Source: Gemmatimonadota bacterium (lineage in GTDB: Bacteria > Gemmatimonadota > Gemmatimonadetes > Gemmatimonadales > GWC2-71-9). From it: a stretch of 64,000 bases of DNA. The position numbers were made by a program, and so were the translations under genes. The stretch covers positions 62,001-126,000 of the forward strand of contig JAJCZX010000038.1 of NCBI GenBank assembly GCA_029262195.1, read 5' to 3'. The notes under the pieces are model-generated. The model was given only the letters and a program-made list of their open reading frames with translations. It did not search any database and had not been told where the DNA came from. This document shows positions 40,608-48,564 of this stretch, one piece after another; within the stretch, counting starts at the first letter, position 1, and each line of letters starts with the position of its first letter.

Positions 40608-42341
40608 TTACAAACCGCGGCGTATAGAATCCTGAGCGGACAACAAAGAATCCAGGGCTTCCACACTCCAAATGCGTCCGCGGACAACCACGGCCCGAAT
40701 CGAACGGAGATTGCTTGTTGACTCCAGAGGGTTGCGCTCCAAAATGACTATATCGGCTCGAAACCCGCTCTTGACAACTCCGATCAGCTCAGATTCGCGT
40801 GCAACCTCGGCTGCGTTACGCGTGGCCGCCTCAAGTGCTCCGGCAGGGGTCATTCCCAACTTCTCCAGTGTCTCCAACTCCTCAATCATCGACAGGCCCG
40901 GAATGGTCCCTGGCACACCAAGGGAGGTGCCAGCAAAAAGTGTGGCCCGCTGGCTTATCAGGGCGCTGGTATAACGCTCCAACACCAGATATTGATTCGC
41001 GCTTGATTTCGCCAGCATGTAGTTCTTAATACCAGACAGAAAGCCATGATTTCGATAAACCTCGTCATCCGCCCAATTTTCGACGACTTCTGGCGCCAAC
41101 CGATTTGCTTCGGCAGCCTCCAAGAACCCCGAGTAAGCCGTTTCCATCGGGAATTCGGCCAGGTTCTTCCGGTTTGTGAGCGTTGGGCTTATCGGCACTT
41201 CAGAATCAGCCGCAACGGCGGCGATGGAACCTACTCCAGCGTCGGTCGCCCGAATGAGTCTTGGCACAATGGGTATTGTCGACAGGAGAAGAAGCCCGAT
41301 TACCAGTCCACCCGGGATCCCGTACTCGCGACCTTCTGATTGGCCAGCGATAAATTTTGCCTGCATCGCGAACGAAGACACAACCAACACGAGCCCCAGG
41401 ACCATCAATAGCCACCCCGCTTCACCGGACATCCAGCTCCCGAGGCGGTATCCCCCGCCGACCAGGATCCCACCGGCGATACCCACCCAGTGCCCCCATG
41501 CCCCCGCTCGTTTCCGGCGGCCCACACTCAACGCCAACCCCAGGAGGACGACCGTCATCAATGGCACTCCCGTACGAAGAGCCGACTGCCCCGCTCCACG
41601 GGGGTCAAGGTGGGCCTCGTAGAACTGGTAGGCATGTGCAATGACGTGGCCGTTTTCAACTGCCTCAACTATTCCTATGTCGGGTTCGACATGCCCTATC
41701 ACGGTTGCCCCAAGGCGATTAGCAGCCTCGTAGGCACCCAGGGCTGCCGAGGCGCCCAGAAACCCGTGCGTCTTTATCAGATACCGTCCCGCGGCAACCT
41801 CCTCAGTGATAAAAGCTATGATTGCCGCTGAGTCGCCAATCGACGACAGGGAGCGGGTCACATTGACCACCGATGGGTCCGGTCTTGTACCGTGGGGATG
41901 GGCGAGCTCGTCATCGTTGAACTCGACGCGGCCGGACATGTGCATGATTGTGGTGACCCCGTGCCGTAGAAACAGGGGGCCATCGACAAGCTTCCCGGCA
42001 CAGACCCCCAGCCGCTCGGCATCCTCCACAACCCACGCGCAGAGGGGTTGATGCACGTGACCATCTATCAGCCCGGGGATTACGAACGTACCTGAGATAT
42101 CCACCGTATCCCTGTATCTTGTCTGGAACTCCGTACCAGCAATCGAGACGGCTTCAATATCTTGCCCTCTTATTCCGATCGAGACCTCACCAACCAGAGA
42201 ATCACCCCGGACATCGACGAGTATCCCGCCCACGAGCAAGAGGTCGGCTTGCGTCTGAGCAACGGCAGGTTGGTACGTAATCCCTGCTCCCAGACACAAC
42301 AGCGCCCCGCAGCAAATCATTCGCAATTTGTTGGAGATCAT
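40608..42341 (-). CDS. Amidohydrolase-like lipoprotein or secreted protein with membrane insertion
   Basis: 577 residues with an N-terminal signal (to about residue 29). It belongs to the amidohydrolase superfamily: GTFVIPGLIDGHVHQP with the H-x-H metal pair (H95, H97), YLIKTHGFLG with the bridging-lysine position (K190), IGHVEPD (H217) and IAHAYQF (H236). Two oddities: residues about 256-360 form four membrane helices inserted between catalytic strands, and the metal Asp expected in a GTDAG-type motif is Ser473 (LFAGTSLGVPG). Either activity is altered or lost. It lies upstream of the glycan operon with its own promoter space. Confidence 0.82.
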   Translation of the reverse strand: MISNKLRMICCGALLCLGAGITYQPAVAQTQADLLLVGGILVDVRGDSLVGEVSIGIRGQDIEAVSIAGTEFQTRYRDTVDISGTFVIPGLIDGHVHQPLCAWVVEDAERLGVCAGKLVDGPLFLRHGVTTIMHMSGRVEFNDDELAHPHGTRPDPSVVNVTRSLSSIGDSAAIIAFITEEVAAGRYLIKTHGFLGASAALGAYEAANRLGATVIGHVEPDIGIVEAVENGHVIAHAYQFYEAHLDPRGAGQSALRTGVPLMTVVLLGLALSVGRRKRAGAWGHWVGIAGGILVGGGYRLGSWMSGEAGWLLMVLGLVLVVSSFAMQAKFIAGQSEGREYGIPGGLVIGLLLLSTIPIVPRLIRATDAGVGSIAAVAADSEVPISPTLTNRKNLAEFPMETAYSGFLEAAEANRLAPEVVENWADDEVYRNHGFLSGIKNYMLAKSSANQYLVLERYTSALISQRATLFAGTSLGVPGTIPGLSMIEELETLEKLGMTPAGALEAATRNAAEVARESELIGVVKSGFRADIVILERNPLESTSNLRSIRAVVVRGRIWSVEALDSLLSAQDSIRRGL

Positions 42342-42521
42342 GATGCGCCGCCTATCGCCGGGAGATTGTTGTGGGGGTCATTCCAATTCACTAGCTTTAG
42401 ACGCCAAAGGGATTGCATCGCCTGCTTCGCGATCAATCGGTCTTTCAACATAGGGAGTCATCGGTTTGACGAACCACGGTAACGAATTACCGGACGCAAA
42501 AGCAAGAGCCGCAAAGCCAAC
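42342..42521. other. Divergent intergenic region
   Basis: 180 bases between the leftward amidohydrolase and the rightward sulfotransferase genes. It must hold promoters for both directions. A small hairpin GGTAA-CGAA-TTACC lies near 42480. I see no convincing sigma-70 or sigma-54 element. Confidence 0.4.
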
Positions 42522-43382
42522 ATGTTACCGACCTTCCTGTTGATCGGAGCCGCGAAATGCGGAACCACGAGCCTCTCCGGGGTTCTCAGTGACCATCCCG
42601 AGGTTTTTGTAACTGACCCGCGAGAGATCGGGTTCTTCGGGTTGCGCCATCAAGTTGATGACCGGCAGTGGTACGAGAGCCATTTCCCCAAAAACGGGGA
42701 ATTTAAAGCGCTTGGCGAAGGAAGCACGATTTATACCCACCCCGATGTGATGGACAAATGCGCCAGGGACATTCGGGTGCTGGTGCCTGACTGCAGACTC
42801 ATATACATGGTGCGTCACCCGTTAAAGCGTCTGGTGTCGGACTGGCGGATGCGAGTCAACGACAACGAATGCAAAGTTGGGATCAACCAGGCGGTCAGAG
42901 ATTTTCCGAATATCGTACGACACGGCAACTACTGGAAAAACCTGAAGGCCTATCGAAACATTTTTTCTGACGAACAGATCAAAGTCGTCTTCCTTGAAGA
43001 TTTCAAGCGCGATCCGGAGGGTGAGACCGCCAGCTGTTTTCGTCATATTGGAGTAGAGCCCCAGGAGTTGCAAACCGAGACTCACCGGTTAAAAGGGTCC
43101 GACCTGAGGCAGGATGGGATACTGGCCTCAAAATTACGCGGCTTATCTTTTTTTGAGAACGCGAAGTCGATAGTGCCCAGATGGGTAGTGGATTCAGCCA
43201 AGTCAGTCCTAACGCGGAAAGCGACTCTCAAATTAGAGTGGGATCCCGCTGTAAGGAGTGATATTATATCCGGCTGGAAAGAGGATTCCGCTGCCTTCCT
43301 GGAGTATTGCGACAAACCCGCGGATTTTTGGAAATACGACGAAGTGGAACGCGAAAGCATGCCCGAATCAGTTGGAGCGTAA
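42522..43382 (+). CDS. PAPS-dependent sulfotransferase
   Basis: 286 residues. It opens with the classic 5'-phosphosulfate loop FLLIGAAKCGTTSLSGVLSDHP, then EIGFF, and the 3'-phosphate-binding LIYMVRHPLKRLVSDWRM, with the later LEDFKRDP typical of heparan-type sulfotransferases. It transfers sulfate from PAPS to a glycan. It is followed directly by a deacetylase gene, a pairing reminiscent of N-deacetylase/N-sulfotransferase logic on amino sugars, though that link is only a suggestion. The ATG at 42522 is the only good start. Confidence 0.92.
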   Translation: MLPTFLLIGAAKCGTTSLSGVLSDHPEVFVTDPREIGFFGLRHQVDDRQWYESHFPKNGEFKALGEGSTIYTHPDVMDKCARDIRVLVPDCRLIYMVRHPLKRLVSDWRMRVNDNECKVGINQAVRDFPNIVRHGNYWKNLKAYRNIFSDEQIKVVFLEDFKRDPEGETASCFRHIGVEPQELQTETHRLKGSDLRQDGILASKLRGLSFFENAKSIVPRWVVDSAKSVLTRKATLKLEWDPAVRSDIISGWKEDSAAFLEYCDKPADFWKYDEVERESMPESVGA

Positions 43383-44279
43383 TTGGTGCGACTGCTGCTT
43401 AAGAAGGTTGTAGAAACAACAACTTGCGCCTCGGGGTGGGTCGACCGGAGTAGACAAAAATTTGCCGGACGAACAATTATCCTCGCCTATCACAATGTGA
43501 TCCCCGACGACGCCCCCTCAACTGGCGACTCGTCGCTCCACCTTCCAGTTCGTGATTTCCAGCGGCAACTCGACCACCTACGCGATTGTTTCGAGGTCGT
43601 GGGCCTCAACGAAATCGACCAGCACAGTCCCGGGCGCCCCAGAGCCGTTATCACTTTCGATGACGCCTACGCCGGTGCCGTGAAGCACGCGGTGCCCGAA
43701 CTGGTCCGCCGCGACCTTCCAGCGACGTTTTTCGCCGTCCCGGGTTTCGTCGGCGGTAAGTCGTTCTGGTGGGATCGATTGGCCTGTTCTGGCTTGCTCA
43801 ACGACGTTACCCGCACCCGGGCGTTAGTCGAATTCTGTGGAAAAGACGGCGAAGTGAAAGCCCAAGTGGAGCAGAGCCCCCAAACCCAACAGCCGGTGCC
43901 CACAACCGCCGAGCTTGAGGAGTTGAAAACCGCGGCAGCGTTGGACGGGATCACCGTTGGTTCACACACGTGGAGCCATCCCAATCTTGAACGGATACCA
44001 ACGGCAGAGTTTGAATCTGAAATCGGTGGGGCTCGCGAGTGGTTGTTTTCCACTTTCTCGGAGTCGGAGCGATGTGACTGGATATCCTACCCCTACGGGC
44101 TCGTGAGACCTGAGGCACAGTCGGCGGCCCGGGAAGCTGGTCACAGGGGAGGACTAATGGTGGCTGGAGGGTATCTGGAACCATCTGGAGATCGGTTCTC
44201 GACAAACCGATTCAACGTCCCAGCGGGCATCAGCCTGGAGGGCTTCAAAATGCGCGTTGCCGGGCTAATGCAAGCTTAA
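43383..44279 (+). CDS. Polysaccharide deacetylase (NodB family)
   Basis: 298 residues. It shows ILAYHNVIPDDAP, the first catalytic motif RAVITFDDAYAG, an insertion of about 60 residues, then the metal-binding GSHTWSHPNLERI and late SYPYGLVRPEAQSAAREAG. It removes acetyl groups from N-acetylated or O-acetylated sugars. There is no clear signal peptide, so it may act on lipid-linked intermediates in the cytoplasm. The start is TTG at 43383 or GTG at 43386, immediately after the sulfotransferase stop. A second deacetylase domain occurs in the fusion gene at 33502. Confidence 0.9.
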   Translation: MVRLLLKKVVETTTCASGWVDRSRQKFAGRTIILAYHNVIPDDAPSTGDSSLHLPVRDFQRQLDHLRDCFEVVGLNEIDQHSPGRPRAVITFDDAYAGAVKHAVPELVRRDLPATFFAVPGFVGGKSFWWDRLACSGLLNDVTRTRALVEFCGKDGEVKAQVEQSPQTQQPVPTTAELEELKTAAALDGITVGSHTWSHPNLERIPTAEFESEIGGAREWLFSTFSESERCDWISYPYGLVRPEAQSAAREAGHRGGLMVAGGYLEPSGDRFSTNRFNVPAGISLEGFKMRVAGLMQA

Positions 44280-44296
44280 GGTCGGGTGCCTCGCCT

Positions 44297-44313
44297 TTGG
44301 CCGGCTTTTTGCA
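44297..44313 (+). promoter_or_regulatory. Possible sigma-54 promoter, or terminator of the deacetylase gene
   Basis: TTGGC-CGGCTTT-TTGCA matches the -24 and -12 cores with correct GG-N10-GC spacing, and lies 196 bases before the GT4 gene. The same bases overlap a possible terminator: GTCG and CGGC can pair around GCC/GGC and are followed by TTTTT, right after the deacetylase stop. Both readings are plausible. Confidence 0.4.
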
Positions 44314-44396
44314 CTAAATCGGACTCCAATCATGCATCGATTCTGCTTAAGATGCTACAGTAAATTGGTCGTTTTGTACGTAATTAATGGTCCCAC

Positions 44397-44463
44397 GAGG
44401 ACCACGGAAAAAAGTGGACCTCCGTCCGGTGTAGAACCGACCCTACACCGGACGGATGTTTTT
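44397..44463 (+). terminator. Two adjacent hairpins with T-rich tail ahead of the GT4 gene
   Basis: The first hairpin is GAGG-A-CCAC / GTGG-A-CCTC (44397-44422) around an A-rich loop. The second has a perfect 14-bp stem (44421-44434 with 44443-44456), an 8-base loop and a TGTTTTT tail, the form of a strong intrinsic terminator. It lies only 46 bases before the next start codon, so it may act as an attenuator in the leader of the 44509-52181 unit. Confidence 0.75.
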
Positions 44464-44508
44464 GGTTAAAAACGGGTGGCATTTTGAACGAAGTTTCGCA
44501 AATGAAAG

Positions 44509-45930
44509 ATGACAATTAGTAACTCAGCGATGGCTTCAGAACCCCTACCTCTCTCAGATTCGGAATCCTCCCGACGACCTCGAATTCTTGTCGTCGCCTA
44601 TCATTTTTGGCCGGAGGAGGAAGTCGGCGCGTTGCGATGGTCAGCCCTGACGAAATACCTCAGCCGTTCCGGCTGGGACGTTGAGGTAGTTACCGCCGCC
44701 AGCGGTCCTCATAATCGCGATGATGTGAAAATTCACCGGCGATCACCCGGATTCGCGACCAGGGATTTGTACCCAAAATTGAAGCGCCGATTCCTTCGCC
44801 AGCGAACGCCGGAACCACCTCCGCCCGGGCCGGGCACAGACCCACCACCGTCCCCAGCTGGACCAGCGTCGCGAAAAAAGTCAGGTCCACAACAAGCTGT
44901 CCGGTACCTGTTAAGACATGCTTTAGAGTTGCCCGATTACGCCAGGGGTTGGATAACACGAGGAAAATCCATGGCCAAAAACGTCGCCAGGGATTTTCGT
45001 CCCGACGTGGTTGTTTCATCTGGCCCCCCCCACTCGTCGCACCTCGTCGGCCGGGCAGCAGCGGGCCTGGCCGGAGTCCCGCACGTAATGGACCTGCGCG
45101 ATCCCTGGATCACAGGACTTACAGAAGAAACCTCGAAAATGACTTCGGCTCTTTCCCGCAAAACTCTGCGGTTCCTTGAAAAAAAGTGTTTTAGATCGGC
45201 AGGGGCGATTGTGGTCAACACCGATCGCCTCTCCGAAACCATTCGCTCCGTTTACGAAGGTCCGATCCATTTTGTGCGCAACGGGCTGGATATCGAATGC
45301 CTCCCGTCAAAGCCGAATACGCCGAATGAACGTTTCACGATTTCGTATGTCGGCACGCTGTACTACAACCGGGATATAGCCGCCCCTCTGAGGGCGTTTA
45401 ACAAACTGCGTCAGTCAAACAACGGCGCCACAGACTCGATGCGATTTGAATTCGCTGGCAAGGTGGACGGCTCACATCTCAATGACTTCAACGCGGTCCT
45501 CAAAGAACTTAACCTCGGGGAGTCGTTTTCGAACCGCGGCCTGGTCCCCCGCACTGAAGCTCTTGAGATGACTCAGGAGTCCGATATCGCGCTCGTTTTG
45601 GCGCAGGGCCAAGCGTCGCAAATACCGGCTAAGTTGTATGAATGCGCACAACTGGGGCGCAGGACACTTGTTTTGACAGAAAAAGATTCGGCGACCTATA
45701 GAGAGGCTGAAAGAATCGGGGTTAGAGCTGTGGATCCAGCCAACTTCGAAAAGTTGGTGGAGTGTTTCGAGGATGCCATCACCGGCAATTGGAAAATGAC
45801 CGAACCGGTTTCGGATTTTCTGTACCCTACCATTGCGAACGATCTTAGCAAAATACTGGAGGGGATAATAGAAAAACCTGGGACCCGCCACACGCGTCGC
45901 GTGGCGCTAGCAAGAACCGCGAATGAATAG
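44509..45930 (+). CDS. Family 4 glycosyltransferase
   Basis: 473 residues, GT-B type. The N-terminus reads ILVVAYHFWPEEEVGALRW, typical of WbuB-like transferases, followed by a Pro-rich insertion near residues 100-125, VVSSGPPHSSHLVGRAAAGLAGVPHVMDLRDPW, then FTISYVGTLYYNRD and the donor side PAKLYECAQLGRRTLVLTEKDS. The ATG at 44509 is chosen; another at 44530 is possible. It overlaps the O-antigen ligase-like gene by 8 bases. It probably adds one sugar of the repeat unit polymerised by the next product. Confidence 0.88.
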   Translation: MTISNSAMASEPLPLSDSESSRRPRILVVAYHFWPEEEVGALRWSALTKYLSRSGWDVEVVTAASGPHNRDDVKIHRRSPGFATRDLYPKLKRRFLRQRTPEPPPPGPGTDPPPSPAGPASRKKSGPQQAVRYLLRHALELPDYARGWITRGKSMAKNVARDFRPDVVVSSGPPHSSHLVGRAAAGLAGVPHVMDLRDPWITGLTEETSKMTSALSRKTLRFLEKKCFRSAGAIVVNTDRLSETIRSVYEGPIHFVRNGLDIECLPSKPNTPNERFTISYVGTLYYNRDIAAPLRAFNKLRQSNNGATDSMRFEFAGKVDGSHLNDFNAVLKELNLGESFSNRGLVPRTEALEMTQESDIALVLAQGQASQIPAKLYECAQLGRRTLVLTEKDSATYREAERIGVRAVDPANFEKLVECFEDAITGNWKMTEPVSDFLYPTIANDLSKILEGIIEKPGTRHTRRVALARTANE

Positions 45931-47275
45931 AGCTCCAAAGCGCCAACGGAGGCCCAAAGCGGTCCGCCCACTCAAACCGGACCACCTGCTCTGGGTTGCA
46001 GGGCTTTTGAGTATGATGTATGTGTGGAAGCTACACGTCGTGTTCCCAATCCTTTCCACGATCAAAATAGTCTTGATCCTGACGATTCTTGGATCGTACT
46101 TCCTCATCACCAAACAACGACGACGTCCCGATCCTGGCGAACCGATAATGAAGTTGAGCCTGCTGATCGGATTGTGGGCAGCGTTTTCGATTCCCTTCGC
46201 GCTATATGGTGCACTAGCCTTTGGAGAGTTCAAAGATGGTCACGCCCGGCTTGTGCTATACCTGGCAATCATCATCGGTAGTATACGAACTCCATCGGAC
46301 GTGCAATTCCTTATGCGTGTCACAATCATAGGGGGGCTGCTCTACACTTTTCAGGCAATCCGGTTCGGGGCGGTTGTCGGTGGTTTCGGAGCGTACGATG
46401 CCAACGATCTCGGGACGGTCATCGTTGCCACTGTTCCGTTCATCATTGGGGTTTGGAACAAGAAGGGAAACTTGCTCTTAAACCTCGCCCTTGTTGCTGG
46501 CGTTTTCCTGATGCTTTTCTCATTATTCAACGGTGGTTCAAGAGCGGGTTTCTTAGCGTTACTGGTGGGCGGGATTTACCTCATCTTTTTCGTTTCCAGC
46601 ATCAAGAAATCGCTCAGGATAGGCATGGTAGCGGTCGGCTTCGTTGCCTTAATGACGCTTGCCTCAGCGGAATACCTGGAAGACATCAAATCCTTGACCG
46701 ACGTCGGGTCCGATTACAACACGTCGGCTGAGTCCGGCCGGATCGAGATTTGGAAAAGGGGGTTCGGCTACATGATGCAGCGTCCCATTGCCGGGGTGGG
46801 CCTCGCAAATTTCCCGGTGGCCGAGGGTACGCTATCGGACGCTGTAAAAAACAAGGCCGTTGGAGTTGGATTCAAATGGTCGGCGGCTCACAACTCGTTT
46901 GTGCAAATTGGAGTTGAGCTGGGGGTTCCTGGACTTTTGTTCTTCCTCACCCGCCAGGGCGCCGCAATGGTGATTCTTCACCGCATCGCTGGGCGAGCAC
47001 GAAAATCAAAGAACCATGAAGTTCGACGGATAGCGCAAGCCATTAGTTGCGCTCTTGTCGCCTTTACCTTTGCGGCCCTATTTGTTTCCCACGCCTACAC
47101 AGGTGGTTTGTACCTGCTTCTCGGGTTGGCGGCTGGCCTGGCGGCCACCCAGAAAGGCGCTCCGAAGTTCGCCGCGAACCGGAAAGTGTCGGTGGCTGCT
47201 GGTCGCAAGATGGGCCTTCCTCCTCTACCAGTTGGTGGCCAATTGGCCATGCCCCGGCAGACTGGCACAAGGTAG
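45923..47275 (+). CDS. O-antigen ligase/polymerase-like membrane protein
   Basis: 450 residues with about 11 membrane helices. The Wzy_C/WaaL-type periplasmic loop is recognisable: NGGSRAGFLALLVGG, SGRIEIWKRGFGYMMQRPIAGVGLANFP and AAHNSFVQIGVELGVPG, with the Arg and His positions conserved among O-antigen ligases and polymerases. It either polymerises the exported repeat unit or ligates it to an acceptor. It lies between a GT4 and a GT2 gene; the following GTG start is two bases after its stop. A flippase (57706) completes a Wzx/Wzy-type system. Confidence 0.9.
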   Translation: MNRAPKRQRRPKAVRPLKPDHLLWVAGLLSMMYVWKLHVVFPILSTIKIVLILTILGSYFLITKQRRRPDPGEPIMKLSLLIGLWAAFSIPFALYGALAFGEFKDGHARLVLYLAIIIGSIRTPSDVQFLMRVTIIGGLLYTFQAIRFGAVVGGFGAYDANDLGTVIVATVPFIIGVWNKKGNLLLNLALVAGVFLMLFSLFNGGSRAGFLALLVGGIYLIFFVSSIKKSLRIGMVAVGFVALMTLASAEYLEDIKSLTDVGSDYNTSAESGRIEIWKRGFGYMMQRPIAGVGLANFPVAEGTLSDAVKNKAVGVGFKWSAAHNSFVQIGVELGVPGLLFFLTRQGAAMVILHRIAGRARKSKNHEVRRIAQAISCALVAFTFAALFVSHAYTGGLYLLLGLAAGLAATQKGAPKFAANRKVSVAAGRKMGLPPLPVGGQLAMPRQTGTR

Positions 47276-47277
47276 CC

Positions 47278-48477
47278 GTGAACACCCTGACGATCGCCTC
47301 GTTGGCCGCAGTATTCATAGGGGTTTTGCTGCCGCTCTATTGCTTCGTCGTTTACCCGTTGGTGCTCAACATTGCCCCTCGTCGTTACCGGAAAGCCATA
47401 AAACCGGAAGAGATCGAACAATGGCCAAGCGTAACCGTGGTCATTCCTGTGTACAACGGCAAGGACACAATATTTGCAAAGCTCACCCAGATCCTTGACC
47501 TCGACTACCCCAAAGACAAACTCCATATCCTGGTCGTTTCCGACGCCTCTGACGACGGTACGAATGAGATCGCTCGTAGCTTCGAGGACCGGGGGGTGGA
47601 GGTAGTGGTTCTCGAGGAAAGGGGTGGAAAAACAGCGGCCGAAAATGCTGCCCGAGACTACCTCCGTGGCGATGTGGTTTTCTCGACCGACGCCGCCGTG
47701 TCAGTTGACGGCCAGGCTCTAAAACATCTTGTGGCGCCCTTCGCAGATCCAGAGGTTGGGGTCACCACTGGCCGGATTTTTAGTGTCAAAGGTGATGGGG
47801 GTCACGGCCTCGATGCCGAGTCGTGGTACAATGGGTATGACATGAGATTAAGACAGCTCGAAACAGAGCTCTACGGAGTTGTCGGTGCAGCCGGTGCGAT
47901 ATTTGCCAGCAGACGAGAATTGCACGAAGATATGGTGCCATCGGCCTTAAGCCGCGATTTCGCAGCGCCACTTATCGCCCGGGAAAAGGGATTCAGATCC
48001 CTGTTGATCCCCGAAGCGACATGTGCCGTCGCTCGCGGAATGGGCCTGGGGCCCGAGTACAGGCGAAAAGTACGGACGATGACCAGGGGCCTTGAGACCC
48101 TTTACTTCAAACGGCATCTGGCTAACCCGGCCAAGTATGGTGTTTTTGCTTGGATGCTGTGGAGCCATAAGGTCGCACGTTGGCTAATTCCGGTCGGTTG
48201 TGGAGTTGCCACAATCGGTGTTGGGCTCCTCGCACCTACTTCTAAAATTGCCGCAGTCTTGTTCGTAGCCGCAATCTTTTGTATCGGAGGAGCTTTCGTC
48301 GCTTTCCGCTGGCCCGGTGGCCGTCCGCCACGAGCACTGTCGATAATAGCATTTGGCGTTGGAGGCATAATGGCAGGCCTTCAGGCATGGATTGCCGCAT
48401 TACGCGGTGAACTCAACCCGGTTTGGGAACCAACCAAACGAGGATCACTTGGTGGAGGCCCCACTTCTCAGGCGTAG
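47278..48477 (+). CDS. Membrane-bound family 2 glycosyltransferase
   Basis: 399 residues from the GTG at 47278, two bases after the preceding stop. One N-terminal helix is followed by a GT-A domain: SVTVVIPVYNGKDTIFAKL, VVSDASDDGTNEIA, GGKTAAENAARDYLRGDVVFSTDAA (D-x-D equivalent) and GAAGAIFASRRELH, then three to four C-terminal helices. This layout is that of processive or lipid-acceptor transferases such as hyaluronan-synthase relatives, though the Q-x-x-R-W motif is not evident (RRKVRTMTRG occurs instead). The frame is open upstream to 47047, but that overlaps the ligase gene. Confidence 0.87.
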   Translation: MNTLTIASLAAVFIGVLLPLYCFVVYPLVLNIAPRRYRKAIKPEEIEQWPSVTVVIPVYNGKDTIFAKLTQILDLDYPKDKLHILVVSDASDDGTNEIARSFEDRGVEVVVLEERGGKTAAENAARDYLRGDVVFSTDAAVSVDGQALKHLVAPFADPEVGVTTGRIFSVKGDGGHGLDAESWYNGYDMRLRQLETELYGVVGAAGAIFASRRELHEDMVPSALSRDFAAPLIAREKGFRSLLIPEATCAVARGMGLGPEYRRKVRTMTRGLETLYFKRHLANPAKYGVFAWMLWSHKVARWLIPVGCGVATIGVGLLAPTSKIAAVLFVAAIFCIGGAFVAFRWPGGRPPRALSIIAFGVGGIMAGLQAWIAALRGELNPVWEPTKRGSLGGGPTSQA

Positions 48478-48564
48478 ACCGGAACTCAAATGTCTGGCGT
48501 ACGCTCTGAGCCGGTGGTAAATTCACCGTCGCGCGTTTCCCCAATTTTGTTACCAGGAGACCCC

